A stretch of 64,000 nucleotides of DNA from NCBI GenBank assembly GCA_017627015.1, contig JAGAHP010000006.1, positions 1 through 64,000 of the forward strand, given 5' to 3'. Below the pieces are notes generated by a model that searched no databases, had not been told where the DNA came from, and was given only the letters and a program-made list of their open reading frames with translations. This stretch comes from Bacilli bacterium (lineage in GTDB: Bacteria > Bacillota_I > Bacilli_A > RF39 > UBA660). The translations under genes and the position numbers were made by a program. This document shows, piece after piece, positions 42,182-51,154 of this stretch. The first letter of the stretch is position 1. Every line of letters begins with the position of its first letter.

Positions 42182-43219
42182 CTATCTTTTATATTTATTA
42201 AAAGTAGATAAATATTTAAAGTACAATTTTATAAAATCTATTTTTCTAGTTCTATAAATTAATTTAGAAACCTTCTCTTTATTATTTATTAATTTCTTTA
42301 CCTCTTTTTTTATAAATATATTTATATATTTATTCTCTCTCCATGAGTCAAATATTTTATCAAATTTTTGAAAATAGTCAAATAATATATCAGTATTTGC
42401 TTCTAAAGAATAGTTATTTTTAACTATTTTTGTTATACCTGTTAAAAATGCATTAGTAAATAATAATGCTTCTATTCTTTGTTTTAACTCTTTTTTTTCT
42501 TTTTTATATAAAAATAATACTTCTTCAGCAGCATCCAAATAAGATACATGTTTTTCTCCTAAAGTATTAATTAATGAATCAGAAACTTGATAATAATAAT
42601 AAATGACATCTTTTATAAAAACCATATTAGTTAATTTGAGTTTTAATTGATGTTCATAAACTAAATCTTCATATCTTCTTAAATCTTCATTAAAGAATAG
42701 TCCTTTTACTAAATCACTCTTTATAAGTTTTCCTGTAATATATGTAGATTTTGTTAATATATCTATATTATTTTGTAAATTACCCATAACAATATCTTCT
42801 TTAGGTACTTTATGTTCAGTACAAAAGTATGTTTTATTCTTGTTATAGTAAATCATTAAATGATAACTATCTACTACATCTGCATTATATTTATCAGATA
42901 CATCCATCATTCTTTCTATAGCGTTCTTTACTATATAATCATCAGCATCCATAAAGAATACATAATCACCAGTAAAAGTTTGTAAACCCATATTTCTAGA
43001 TTTACTAACTCCTCTATTTATTTCACTATATATTGGTCTTATTCTTTTATCTTGTGATGCATATTTTTGTATTATTTTCTTTGTATTATCTTTTGATGCA
43101 TCATCTATAATTATTATTTCTAAATCATCATATGTTTGATTTAAAATAGATTTAATAGATCTATCAAGGTACTTTTCAGCATTAAAGGCAGGTACAATTA
43201 TACTAACTTTTTTATTCAA
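42182..43219 (-). CDS. GT2-family glycosyltransferase
   Basis: 345 residues with GT-A family 2 features: IIVPAFNAEKYLDRSIKSIL, the IIDDASKDNT nucleotide site and FMDADDYI metal motif, then SKSRNMGL. The C-terminal half is helical. It transfers a sugar from an NDP-sugar onto a surface glycan; acceptor unknown. It overlaps the trpS stop by 8 bases. Confidence 0.9.
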   Translation of the reverse strand: MNKKVSIIVPAFNAEKYLDRSIKSILNQTYDDLEIIIIDDASKDNTKKIIQKYASQDKRIRPIYSEINRGVSKSRNMGLQTFTGDYVFFMDADDYIVKNAIERMMDVSDKYNADVVDSYHLMIYYNKNKTYFCTEHKVPKEDIVMGNLQNNIDILTKSTYITGKLIKSDLVKGLFFNEDLRRYEDLVYEHQLKLKLTNMVFIKDVIYYYYQVSDSLINTLGEKHVSYLDAAEEVLFLYKKEKKELKQRIEALLFTNAFLTGITKIVKNNYSLEANTDILFDYFQKFDKIFDSWRENKYINIFIKKEVKKLINNKEKVSKLIYRTRKIDFIKLYFKYLSTFNKYKR

Positions 43220-44252
43220 AATAATCTATACCTATTGCCTTTTTAACTTTATTTAACGTTTCGTTTGCTTTAGATATTGCTTTTAAAGTACCCTCTTTTA
43301 ATATCTTTTCTACTTCATCCATTCTTTCTTCATAATATTTTCTTTTTTTCCTAATTGGCTCTAATAAATCTTCTAATACTTGATATAAAACCTTTTTAAT
43401 TGTTACATCACCTAGTCCACCTTTTTTATATTGTTCTTTCATTTCATTAAGTGAACTAAAATCAGAATATTTACTTATTTGATCATCTGTACTAAATACA
43501 TCTAAATAAGTAAATACCATATTACCTTCTACTTTACCAGGATCTTCTATTTTAATATGATTTGGATCAGTATACATACTCATAACTTTTTTATATACTT
43601 CTTCTTTAGTATCAGCAAGATATATACCATTTCCTAAACTCTTACTCATTTTTGCATTACCATCTATACCTGGTAATCTTTGAGCAATTTTATTATCTTG
43701 TAAATATGCTTCACATTCTCTTAAAGTTTCTCCATATATTCTATTAAAAGTTCTAACTATCTCATTAGTTTGTTCTAGTAAAGGTAATTGATCATCACCT
43801 ACTGGAACTATATTAGCATCAAATCCTGTTATATCAGCAGCTTGACTTACTGGATAAGATAAAAATCCAGCCGGAACACTTTGTTCAAAACCTCTTTGTT
43901 TTATTTCAGTTTTAATAGTAGGATTTCTTTGTAATCTTGAAACTGTAACTAAATTCATATAGTAATAAGTTAAAGTAGTTAAAGCATTAACTTCTGATTG
44001 AATAAAGAAAGTTACTTTATCTGGATTTAGTCCTACACTTAAATAATCAAGTATTACTTCATGTAAATTATCTTGAATCTTTTTAGGATTATCAAAATTA
44101 TCAGTTAAAGCTTGTGCATCCGCAATCATGACATACATTTCATCATAATTACCTTCTTCTTGTAGTTTAACTCTATTCTTTAATGATCCTACATAATGTC
44201 CTAAATGTAATCTTCCTGTTGGTCTATCCCCTGTTAGAATAATATTACCCAT
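43212..44252 (-). CDS. trpS: Tryptophanyl-tRNA synthetase
   Basis: 346 residues, class Ic. HIGH motif as HLGHYVGSL, KMSKS as KMSKSLGNG, and the tryptophan pocket region around ADAQALTDN. It starts two bases after trmD stop, in the rimM-trmD transcript. No T-box precedes it, in contrast to serS and tyrS. Confidence 0.97.
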   Translation of the reverse strand: MGNIILTGDRPTGRLHLGHYVGSLKNRVKLQEEGNYDEMYVMIADAQALTDNFDNPKKIQDNLHEVILDYLSVGLNPDKVTFFIQSEVNALTTLTYYYMNLVTVSRLQRNPTIKTEIKQRGFEQSVPAGFLSYPVSQAADITGFDANIVPVGDDQLPLLEQTNEIVRTFNRIYGETLRECEAYLQDNKIAQRLPGIDGNAKMSKSLGNGIYLADTKEEVYKKVMSMYTDPNHIKIEDPGKVEGNMVFTYLDVFSTDDQISKYSDFSSLNEMKEQYKKGGLGDVTIKKVLYQVLEDLLEPIRKKRKYYEERMDEVEKILKEGTLKAISKANETLNKVKKAIGIDYFE

Positions 44253-44253
44253 A

Positions 44254-45357
44254 TTATCTACTCCTTCCCTTTTTATTATTATAATTTACTGTTTGTATCT
44301 TTTCCATTTCTTTAATAGCTACTTCATTTTTTAAAGCATCTAATTTAAGCATTATCAATGATAAATATTCATTATCAATATTTTTAGCATAAGTAGTTAT
44401 TATAAGAGCTTGCATTCTTTCTATTTCTCCAAGAACATATCCAGCACCCTCATCATCTGTCTCATCATTTAATACAATTTGTACTTGTTTTAATAATGTA
44501 TTTAATTTCTTTTGTAAATTCTTTTTAGCTATTTTTGATATAAATGATGGTTCTACAAGCATAACTTTATTTACATTAAACTTATCTTTTTTCTTAGGTG
44601 TAAAATCATATGCATCATCCATATTTATATTAATCATCTTTTTTTCTGATGTATCATTTATTAAAGAATATTTTCCTATTATTTTTCTTTCTTTTTTATT
44701 TATTAAATCTGGTCTCTTTTCTTTTGTTTTCTTATATTGTTCTTCTTTACGCCATTCATCTATTTTTTCATGATCACCAGATAACAATATATCAGGCACC
44801 TTCATACCTCTATATTCTCTTGGTTTAGTAAAAGTTGGATAATCTAGTAAATTATCATTAAATGATTCTGTTTCAATTGAATCTTCTTCAATAACACCTG
44901 GGATTAATCTTGTTACTGAATCTGTTAAAACCATTGCTGGTATTTCTCCACCTGTTAATACATAATCACCAATACTGATTTCTTCATCAACAATTTCTAA
45001 TATTCTTTCATCAAAGCCTTCATAGTGACCACAAATAATAATAAGATCTTTTTCTTTAGATAATTTTTTAGCCATATCTTGGTTATAAGTTTTTCCTTGT
45101 GGAGTCATTAATATAACTTTAGTATTTTTCTTTTTTAAATCATCTACTGCTTCAAATATTGGTTCACACATAAGAACCATACCTGCTCCTCCACCATATG
45201 GAGTATCATCTACTTGCTTATGTTTATTTTTAGAATAATCTCTTAAATTTTTAATATTTATATCTACTCTCTTTGAATCTATCGCACGTTTAATAATTGA
45301 TTCAGATAAGAATCCATCAAACATCTTTGGAAAAAGAGTTAATATATTTATTCTCAT
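44254..45357 (-). CDS. trmD: tRNA (guanine-N1)-methyltransferase TrmD with extra C-terminal domain
   Basis: The first 235 residues are TrmD: ILTLFPKMFDGFL, the knotted region PYGGGAGMVLMC, LTGGEIPAMVLTDSVTRL and the domain-2 start SIETESF. It makes m1G37. The remaining ~130 residues (about 236-367) are additional, basic then helical (AKKNLQKKLNTLLKQVQIVL, IERMQALIITTYAKN, MLKLDALKNEVAIKEMEKI) and not part of the usual 240-250-residue enzyme. The rimM start overlaps by 4 bases, as in the common rimM-trmD operon. Confidence 0.95.
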   Translation of the reverse strand: MRINILTLFPKMFDGFLSESIIKRAIDSKRVDINIKNLRDYSKNKHKQVDDTPYGGGAGMVLMCEPIFEAVDDLKKKNTKVILMTPQGKTYNQDMAKKLSKEKDLIIICGHYEGFDERILEIVDEEISIGDYVLTGGEIPAMVLTDSVTRLIPGVIEEDSIETESFNDNLLDYPTFTKPREYRGMKVPDILLSGDHEKIDEWRKEEQYKKTKEKRPDLINKKERKIIGKYSLINDTSEKKMININMDDAYDFTPKKKDKFNVNKVMLVEPSFISKIAKKNLQKKLNTLLKQVQIVLNDETDDEGAGYVLGEIERMQALIITTYAKNIDNEYLSLIMLKLDALKNEVAIKEMEKIQTVNYNNKKGRSR

Positions 45358-45830
45358 AGTAATCCCCCAATTTCTTTGAAGTAAATCTTATTATCCTCTA
45401 TTTTAATTATTAAATCTTTAACATAAGGAATAAGTACATCTCCAACTTTTAAATTATCATTTGCCTTACTATTATACATTACTCCTGTTACTTTTCCTAG
45501 TGTTTTTTCACCAATTATTACATCATATCCTATTAAATCTTCAATATATACTTCTCCATCATCTAAAACTAAATCTTCTTTATTTATATATACTTGTCTT
45601 CCTTTTAAATATAATACTTCATTTATATTAGTAAAACCTTCAAAAGTAACCATATCAAATATTTTATGGAATCTATAACTATTAACAATAAATTCTTCTT
45701 TTTCTTTTCCTACATAAAATTTCATACCTTTTTTAAACACTTTATCTTTATGTCTAAAATCAGATAAAATTCTAAGTTCTCCTTTAATACCATGAGTATT
45801 AACAATTTTACCTATATTTATAAATTCCAT
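45354..45830 (-). CDS. rimM: 16S rRNA processing protein RimM
   Basis: 158 residues: an N-terminal RimM domain (IGKIVNTHGIKGELRILSD) and a PRC-barrel C-terminal domain (EDLIGYDVIIGEKTLGKVTGV...). It helps mature the 30S head and precedes trmD as in most bacteria. Overlap of 4 bases with trmD. Confidence 0.95.
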   Translation of the reverse strand: MEFINIGKIVNTHGIKGELRILSDFRHKDKVFKKGMKFYVGKEKEEFIVNSYRFHKIFDMVTFEGFTNINEVLYLKGRQVYINKEDLVLDDGEVYIEDLIGYDVIIGEKTLGKVTGVMYNSKANDNLKVGDVLIPYVKDLIIKIEDNKIYFKEIGGLL

Positions 45831-45838
45831 ATTATCAC

Positions 45839-46270
45839 CTACTTTATATATTCTTCTAAACTTATTACCTCTATATTATTTTCTAATAATAAATCTGTAA
45901 GTATTCCATTACCATTTACTAAATTACCATTAAAAGTACCATCATATATTTTACCTTTTCCACATGCTGGACTTCTATCTTTTAATATTACTTTTGTAAC
46001 ATTAAGCTTTTTAGCTAGTTCAAGTACTTCTTTTGCACCTTTTTCATATTCTTCTGTAACATCTACTCCATCTATATTAATTACTCTTCTTTTTCCGTTA
46101 ATATATTTAATCTCTGATGGTTTTCTTGGAGTTGTTAGTCCTCCTAATTGCTCAGGACAAATTGGTATAGCCTTACCTTCTTTTACTAAATTAAAGATTT
46201 TTTCATTATAATTATTCTTACCATTATATTTACAATTTAAACCCGCTAGACACGCACTTACTAATATCAT
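45839..46270 (-). CDS. DUF523-family protein
   Basis: 143 residues with the family's cysteines: ILVSACLAGLNCKYNGKNNYN, CPEQLGGLTTPRKP and ILKDRSPACGKGKIYDG. A small cytoplasmic protein of unknown biochemical role. Starts 7 bases after the TrmH gene. Confidence 0.88.
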   Translation of the reverse strand: MILVSACLAGLNCKYNGKNNYNEKIFNLVKEGKAIPICPEQLGGLTTPRKPSEIKYINGKRRVINIDGVDVTEEYEKGAKEVLELAKKLNVTKVILKDRSPACGKGKIYDGTFNGNLVNGNGILTDLLLENNIEVISLEEYIK

Positions 46271-46276
46271 AACTAC

Positions 46277-46993
46277 CTACTTACTTAATTCATATAAAAT
46301 AATAGATGCCGATACTCCTACATTTAAACTCTCACAATTTTCATTCATTTTTATATAGATATTTTTATCAACAACATCTTTTACTTCACCTGAAATACCA
46401 TTTCCCTCATTACCCATTATTATAGCATATTTACCTGTCTTTTTAACATCCTTTATATCTATTCCGTTTACAACATCTGTACCATAAACTGTATAATTAT
46501 TATCTTTTAAATCATCTATTATATCTAATATATCATCTCTTATTATATTAAGATGAAAATTCATACCTTGGCATCCTCTTAGTACTTTTGTATTATATAA
46601 ATCAACTGATGTTTTAGATAGAACTATATTTTTAACATTAAAAGCTACTGCAGATCTAATAATAGTACCTAAATTACCTGGGTCTTGTACTCCATCTAAA
46701 ATAATAACATTACTATCTAAATTAATCTTATTATCAACTATTTCACATACACCTACTATATTAGTATTTATATCACTAATAGTATTCATTACTTTTTCAG
46801 ATACTTCTATCTTTTCAACATCTAAATCTATATCTCTACCAGAGAATATTACTGATTTTAAAACACCAGCTTTATAAGCTTCTAAAACTAAATGTTCTCC
46901 CTCTACTAGAAATAATTTATATTGATCTCTATATTTTTTTTCTTTTAATTTTCTAATATCTTTAATTCTACTATTATCAACTGACTCAATCAT
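46277..46993 (-). CDS. SpoU-type 2'-O-ribose RNA methyltransferase (TrmH family)
   Basis: 238 residues with an N-terminal substrate-binding domain and the SPOUT knot: ILDGVQDPGNLGTIIRSA, IIMGNEGNGIS and LNVGVSASIILYEL. It methylates tRNA or 23S rRNA; the precise target cannot be read. It overlaps the metallopeptidase gene by 4 bases. Confidence 0.92.
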   Translation of the reverse strand: MIESVDNSRIKDIRKLKEKKYRDQYKLFLVEGEHLVLEAYKAGVLKSVIFSGRDIDLDVEKIEVSEKVMNTISDINTNIVGVCEIVDNKINLDSNVIILDGVQDPGNLGTIIRSAVAFNVKNIVLSKTSVDLYNTKVLRGCQGMNFHLNIIRDDILDIIDDLKDNNYTVYGTDVVNGIDIKDVKKTGKYAIIMGNEGNGISGEVKDVVDKNIYIKMNENCESLNVGVSASIILYELSK

Positions 46994-47625
46994 TCTTGTA
47001 ACTCCTTTCTAACTTTTTTATATTCAGGACAGTTTTCAGAAACTAATTCCCAAAAAGATTTACTATGATTAAAATGAATAAAATGAGATAATTCATGTAC
47101 TATAACATAATCTAAATATTTAGTATCTTTGTATATCAATTCACTATTTAATGTAACCTTTTTTAAACTCTTATTACATACTCCCCATCTAGTAGACATC
47201 TTTCTAATAACTAGATTTGGATATGGAACTTTCTTTGAGAATCTATTATAAACCATATCTAAATGTTCTTTAAAAACTATCTTCATTTGTTTTTTATACC
47301 ATTTTTCTATTTCTGATTTATTCTTTACATATAATGTACCATTTTCAAAACAGGATTTCTTTATACTATCAATTACTACTACATTAATTATTTCTCCTAA
47401 ATAATAGTAATCTAATTTTTTTTCTATTCTTTTTTCCATTTTTTCTATTTGTTTTTTAATAAATGGAATATTTGAATTAATAAATTTCTTTATTGCAAAA
47501 TTAGGTGTTAAATATGATGTTGTTACATATATATTTAAATCTTCTTTTACTCTTAAATATGTATTCTTATTATTTTTCTTTTCTATAATTACATCATATA
47601 CTATTCCGTCAATTTCAATCTGCAT
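46990..47625 (-). CDS. YgjP/M48-like metallopeptidase (DUF45)
   Basis: 211 residues with the zinc motif HELSHFIHFNHSKSFW (HEXXH, later H) and RWGVCNKSLKKVTLNSELIY. The family is thought to be metal-dependent peptidases with SprT-like fold. No signal. Promoter just upstream; it overlaps the RNA methyltransferase gene. Confidence 0.88.
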   Translation of the reverse strand: MQIEIDGIVYDVIIEKKNNKNTYLRVKEDLNIYVTTSYLTPNFAIKKFINSNIPFIKKQIEKMEKRIEKKLDYYYLGEIINVVVIDSIKKSCFENGTLYVKNKSEIEKWYKKQMKIVFKEHLDMVYNRFSKKVPYPNLVIRKMSTRWGVCNKSLKKVTLNSELIYKDTKYLDYVIVHELSHFIHFNHSKSFWELVSENCPEYKKVRKELQE

Positions 47626-47640
47626 AAAACCACCACTTAT

Positions 47641-47651
47641 ATTTTAACATA
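47641..47651 (-). promoter_or_regulatory. Extended -10 promoter of the metallopeptidase operon
   Basis: Minus strand TATGTTAAAAT directly behind the U-tract of the upstream terminator. Confidence 0.6.
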
Positions 47652-47683
47652 AAAAAAGATATAAAACATAGTCTTATATCTTT
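47651..47683 (-). terminator. Terminator after the 47674 gene
   Basis: Minus strand AAAGATATAA / TTATATCTTT stem and T run. Confidence 0.7.
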
Positions 47684-48045
47684 TTATTTAACATATGTAA
47701 CGCAATTAATAATACAATTGTTACACCTAAAGAAACAAAGAAATTAATTTTATAAGATTTATACATTCTACCTTGTTCTTTCTTATATTCTAAATAATAA
47801 GTAGTACAAGTTTTCTTTCTTTCAGTATCTAATTCTTTTATACATGCATCATCAGTACATTCATATTCTAATTTATCAATAGCACAAACTTTTTCAGAAT
47901 ACTCTTTATAAGATAATACATTACCTCTATTTAATATTTGTATTCCTGTTGAAACAAATATAACTATTGAAAATATAGTTGCGATTATTAAAATAGCATT
48001 TACAACTTTTAAAAATGTATCCTTTTCTTTAGAAAAATATTTCAT
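47674..48045 (-). CDS. Hypothetical membrane protein with Cys loop
   Basis: 123 residues with two membrane segments (about 11-33, 100-120) flanking an extramembrane loop that contains four cysteines (KVCAIDKLEYECTDDACIKEL, KKTCTTY). Two disulfides could form if the loop is outside. No family recognised. It lies 11 bases behind tyrS. Confidence 0.65.
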   Translation of the reverse strand: MKYFSKEKDTFLKVVNAILIIATIFSIVIFVSTGIQILNRGNVLSYKEYSEKVCAIDKLEYECTDDACIKELDTERKKTCTTYYLEYKKEQGRMYKSYKINFFVSLGVTIVLLIALHMLNKKI

Positions 48046-48056
48046 ATTATCACTCC

Positions 48057-49289
48057 TTATTTAATAATAACTAAATAGTACTTTTTCTTACCTCTTCTTA
48101 CTACTATATATTTATTATATAACGAAGCTTCTTTATTTACAAGATATTCTGTATCAGTTACTTTTTCTCCATTTACACTTATTGACCCATTATTAATAAA
48201 TTCTCTAGCTTCTCTTTTACTAGATAAAATACCAGTATCTACTAAAGCATCTACTATATTCTTTTCTTCATCTAATTCATAAGTTTCAACACCACTCATA
48301 GCATCTTTTAATTCTTCTTCTGATAGATCTTTAATATTTCCACTAAATAATGCTTCACTTATTTTAACTGCTGAGTTATAACTTTCTTCATCATGAATGA
48401 AAGTAATTATTTCTTTAGCAAGTGTCTTTTGAGCAAGTCTTAAATGTGGTTCAGCATTATGTTTTTCTAGTAGACTTTCTATTTCTTCTTTAGATAGGAA
48501 TGTATATTTCTTTAAATAATCTTCCATCATTACATCCTCAAAATTTAATATGTATTGATACATTTCATAACTAGATGTTTTATTTTTATCAAGCCATAAT
48601 GCATTACCATAACTTTTTCCTAACTTCTTACCTGTTGAATCTACAATTAATGGTACTGAGAACGCTAATACTTCTTCATTATTTAGTTTTCTAATTAATT
48701 CTATACCAGTCGTTAAATTACCCCATTGATCTGATCCACCAAATTGCATATCAACACCATATTTTTCATGAAGATATTTAAAATCATAACCTTGCATTAA
48801 CATATATGAAAATTCAGCATATGAAATACCAACTTCCATTTGTCTTTTTACTAAATCTTTGTTAACCATATAAGCAACATTAATATATTTACCAATATCT
48901 CTTAAAAAATCAACATAATTATAATTCTTAAACCAATCATAGTTATTTAATACTTCTATATCTTCTCCAAATAGTTTTTTCATTTGAGCTTTAATCTTTT
49001 CAAAATTAGAATCTACTACTTTTTCATCAGATTTTTCTCTTTCACCTGTTCCTCTTGGATCTCCTACTCTTCCTGTTGCGCCACCTACTAAAACTAGTGG
49101 TTTATGACCCGCTCTTCTTAATCTTTCTATTATTAAAAATGTAGGAAATTGTCCAATATGTAAACTTTCGGCAGTAGGATCTGCACCTATATAAAATGTT
49201 AATCCACCTGCATTTAATTTTTCTTCTAAATCTTCCCCTGCTTCGTCTTTAATTAAACCTCTCCATTTTAATTCATCATAAAATTTCAT
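48057..49289 (-). CDS. tyrS: Tyrosyl-tRNA synthetase
   Basis: 410 residues: HIGH motif in DPTAESLHIGQF, KMSKS-like KLGKSYGNALWL, and C-terminal S4 domain (LVDTGILSSKREAREFINNGSI). It charges tRNA-Tyr. The gene overlaps the HAD gene by 4 bases and is under a tyrosine T-box. Confidence 0.96.
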   Translation of the reverse strand: MKFYDELKWRGLIKDEAGEDLEEKLNAGGLTFYIGADPTAESLHIGQFPTFLIIERLRRAGHKPLVLVGGATGRVGDPRGTGEREKSDEKVVDSNFEKIKAQMKKLFGEDIEVLNNYDWFKNYNYVDFLRDIGKYINVAYMVNKDLVKRQMEVGISYAEFSYMLMQGYDFKYLHEKYGVDMQFGGSDQWGNLTTGIELIRKLNNEEVLAFSVPLIVDSTGKKLGKSYGNALWLDKNKTSSYEMYQYILNFEDVMMEDYLKKYTFLSKEEIESLLEKHNAEPHLRLAQKTLAKEIITFIHDEESYNSAVKISEALFSGNIKDLSEEELKDAMSGVETYELDEEKNIVDALVDTGILSSKREAREFINNGSISVNGEKVTDTEYLVNKEASLYNKYIVVRRGKKKYYLVIIK

Positions 49290-49918
49290 AATAATTCCTC
49301 CAATTCCTTTATATCTTTAATTTTATTTTTATATTCATACATTCCTTTAGGATCATATAAAATAGCATCTAATCCTGCGTTAATCGCACCATTTATATCT
49401 ATATTCATACTATCACCTATCATAATGCATTCTTCTTTCTTATGAGGTCCACATGCCTTTAAAAATGCCTCTTCATTAGGTTTGTTTTTTATATCTTCTG
49501 TAAAGTACATTTCTTTAAAGTATTTATCCATACCAACTTTCTTTAATCTTTCTATTTGACTATATGCAAACCAGTTAGATAAAACTACTAATTCGTATTT
49601 TTTTGATAAGTACTCTAGTGTTGGAATAATATCTTTATCTTCTTCTCTATAGCAGTTACATAGATATTTCATCCAAACATCTGCGAATGTATCTGGTACA
49701 TCAACATCACATTTTTCTCTAATTAGCTTTGCCATATTCTTTCTATCAAAATGATCATAATAATTTTCATAACTATTAATTATATCTATAACACTTTTTA
49801 ATTCTTCTTCAGTATACTTAACTCCAAGTTCATCTAGAGCTTCTTTATAAGTATCATCATATTCATCAATCCATTTCATCAAAGTATTATCTTGATCAAA
49901 TATAATTCTTTTTATCAT
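49286..49918 (-). CDS. HAD-superfamily hydrolase (YjjG-like)
   Basis: 210 residues with HAD motif I RIIFDQDNTLMKW (D nucleophile and DxN variation), motif II VVLSNWFA and motif III/IV IMIGDSMNIDINGA. Motif I DQDNT is the variant seen in nucleotidase-like HADs. ATG 49918 has AGGAGG ahead. First gene behind the tyrosine T-box. Confidence 0.88.
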   Translation of the reverse strand: MIKRIIFDQDNTLMKWIDEYDDTYKEALDELGVKYTEEELKSVIDIINSYENYYDHFDRKNMAKLIREKCDVDVPDTFADVWMKYLCNCYREEDKDIIPTLEYLSKKYELVVLSNWFAYSQIERLKKVGMDKYFKEMYFTEDIKNKPNEEAFLKACGPHKKEECIMIGDSMNIDINGAINAGLDAILYDPKGMYEYKNKIKDIKELEELL

Positions 49919-49933
49919 AATGCCTCCTAAAAA

Positions 49934-50131
49934 CAAAAAAATTCCTATGATGTAAGGACTCTTATAAGCGGTACCACCTTACTTCATAGAAACTATGCTC
50001 TTTAATCTTAACGCGAAATACGATTTAACTCAAGGCAATGTATTTTCATTAATTATATGTTTAAGTTTTCACCAACCACTTAAATCTCTTATGTTCATTT
50101 AATTAATTACTATTTTGCCAATCAACATTAA
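49934..50131 (-). promoter_or_regulatory. Tyrosine T-box riboswitch
   Basis: Stem I carries AGTA, the distal GGTTGGTGAAAA and the specifier loop GAAAA-TAC-A (UAC, Tyr). The antiterminator core is AAGGTGGTACCGC (49968-49980) and the terminator stem CTATGAAGTAAGG / CCTTACATCATAG ends in a T run. The specifier loop is two bases longer than in the serine element. AAT is an alternative codon register, but TAC keeps the same distance from the closing stem and fits tyrS. It controls the HAD gene and tyrS. Confidence 0.88.
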
Positions 50132-50138
50132 CAACTTT

Positions 50139-50167
50139 ATTCTAATATATATTTACTAGGATGTCAA
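50139..50167 (-). promoter_or_regulatory. Promoter of the tyrosine T-box operon
   Basis: Minus strand TTGACA, 17-base spacer, TAGAAT. The -35 lies inside the end of the DUF488-like gene. Confidence 0.75.
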
Positions 50168-50713
50168 TTTCAATTCAAGTTTTTTTACATTATTCTTTTC
50201 TTTTACAACCGTTTTATTATATTCATATGCATCATGAATATTATCAAAACCACGCATTTCATAGTTTTCTTTTATTACTTCTTCCATAACATCTTTTAAA
50301 TACTCTGGTCTTGTTAAAAGCGTTAAAGTTTCTCTAATAGGATTTTCGTATACCTCAGAAGTTCTAACTTCTAAAAATAATTCAAACCAAAATGCCAATA
50401 AATGTCTGTGACAAAAATCCATATTTCCTTCATAACACAATAATATTGCTTCATCTGGGATTACATCAAAAACTTCTTGTGGATCTAATTTACTTAATAC
50501 TTGTTTATAATATTCAGTAGCATAATACTTAATATTTTCCTCTTCTGGAATCTTTCCTATATTATCATGCCATATTTCCCAAAATTCTTTTTTAGGTGCG
50601 AGTTCTGGAAAACATCTTCCTGTAAAACCAGCTTTTTTACCTCTATCTCCTGAGATAGAAATACCATTTTCTGTTCTGCAATTATTATAATTTGCAGTAT
50701 TAATTTTACACAT
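50156..50713 (-). CDS. DUF488-like protein
   Basis: 185 residues. The block ILLCYEGNMDFCHRHLLAFWF matches the DUF488 CxxxxxxCHR signature, and ISGDRGKKAGFTGRCFPELAPKKEFW lies in the N-terminal half. The family is of unknown enzymatic role. ATG 50713 has AGGAGGG ahead; the longer frame has no site. No clear promoter of its own. Confidence 0.8.
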   Translation of the reverse strand: MCKINTANYNNCRTENGISISGDRGKKAGFTGRCFPELAPKKEFWEIWHDNIGKIPEEENIKYYATEYYKQVLSKLDPQEVFDVIPDEAILLCYEGNMDFCHRHLLAFWFELFLEVRTSEVYENPIRETLTLLTRPEYLKDVMEEVIKENYEMRGFDNIHDAYEYNKTVVKEKNNVKKLELKLTS

Positions 50714-50739
50714 ATTTAACCCTCCTATGATAAAACGGT

Positions 50740-50766
50740 TCAAAAAAAAGAAGACTATTCATCCTC
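50740..50766 (-). terminator. Putative weak terminator after the YtxH gene
   Basis: Minus strand GAGGA / TCTTC with a 7-base loop and a T run, within the last codons of the YtxH gene. Confidence 0.4.
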
Positions 50767-51153
50767 TAATTTTGCTAATACTTCTTTAGTAACAGCAGCA
50801 GCTTTCTTCTTAATAGATTTAGCGGTTTTTTCAAGAACAGGAGTACCCTTTTCTTTAGCATATTCAACTAAATCTTCTGCCTTTTCTTTTATTTGTTTTG
50901 CTTTTTTAGCAGCAATTTTTTTAGCTTTTTCTTTATCTAAATCTTTTAAATCAGCTTTAATTTCATTAACTTTCTTTTCAATATTTTCTTTAACTTCAGC
51001 AGAATCAATATCTTTTGCTTTATTAATTAATTCAGTGAATTTATTAGATAAATCATTTCTAATTTCTTCACCTTTTTTAGTAGTAAATAGTAAAGCTATA
51101 CCAGCACCAATAGCTCCACCTATTAAAAATTTTCCTGTACCTTTTTTACTCAT
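50755..51153 (-). CDS. YtxH-domain protein
   Basis: 132 residues. An N-terminal glycine-rich membrane segment (KFLIGGAIGAGIALLFTT) is followed by a long Lys/Glu coiled coil, as in YtxH/gas-vesicle-like stress proteins. Two bases separate it from the DUF948 gene. YtxH proteins are membrane-linked and often stress induced. Confidence 0.88.
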   Translation of the reverse strand: MSKKGTGKFLIGGAIGAGIALLFTTKKGEEIRNDLSNKFTELINKAKDIDSAEVKENIEKKVNEIKADLKDLDKEKAKKIAAKKAKQIKEKAEDLVEYAKEKGTPVLEKTAKSIKKKAAAVTKEVLAKLEDE

Positions 51154-51154
51154 A

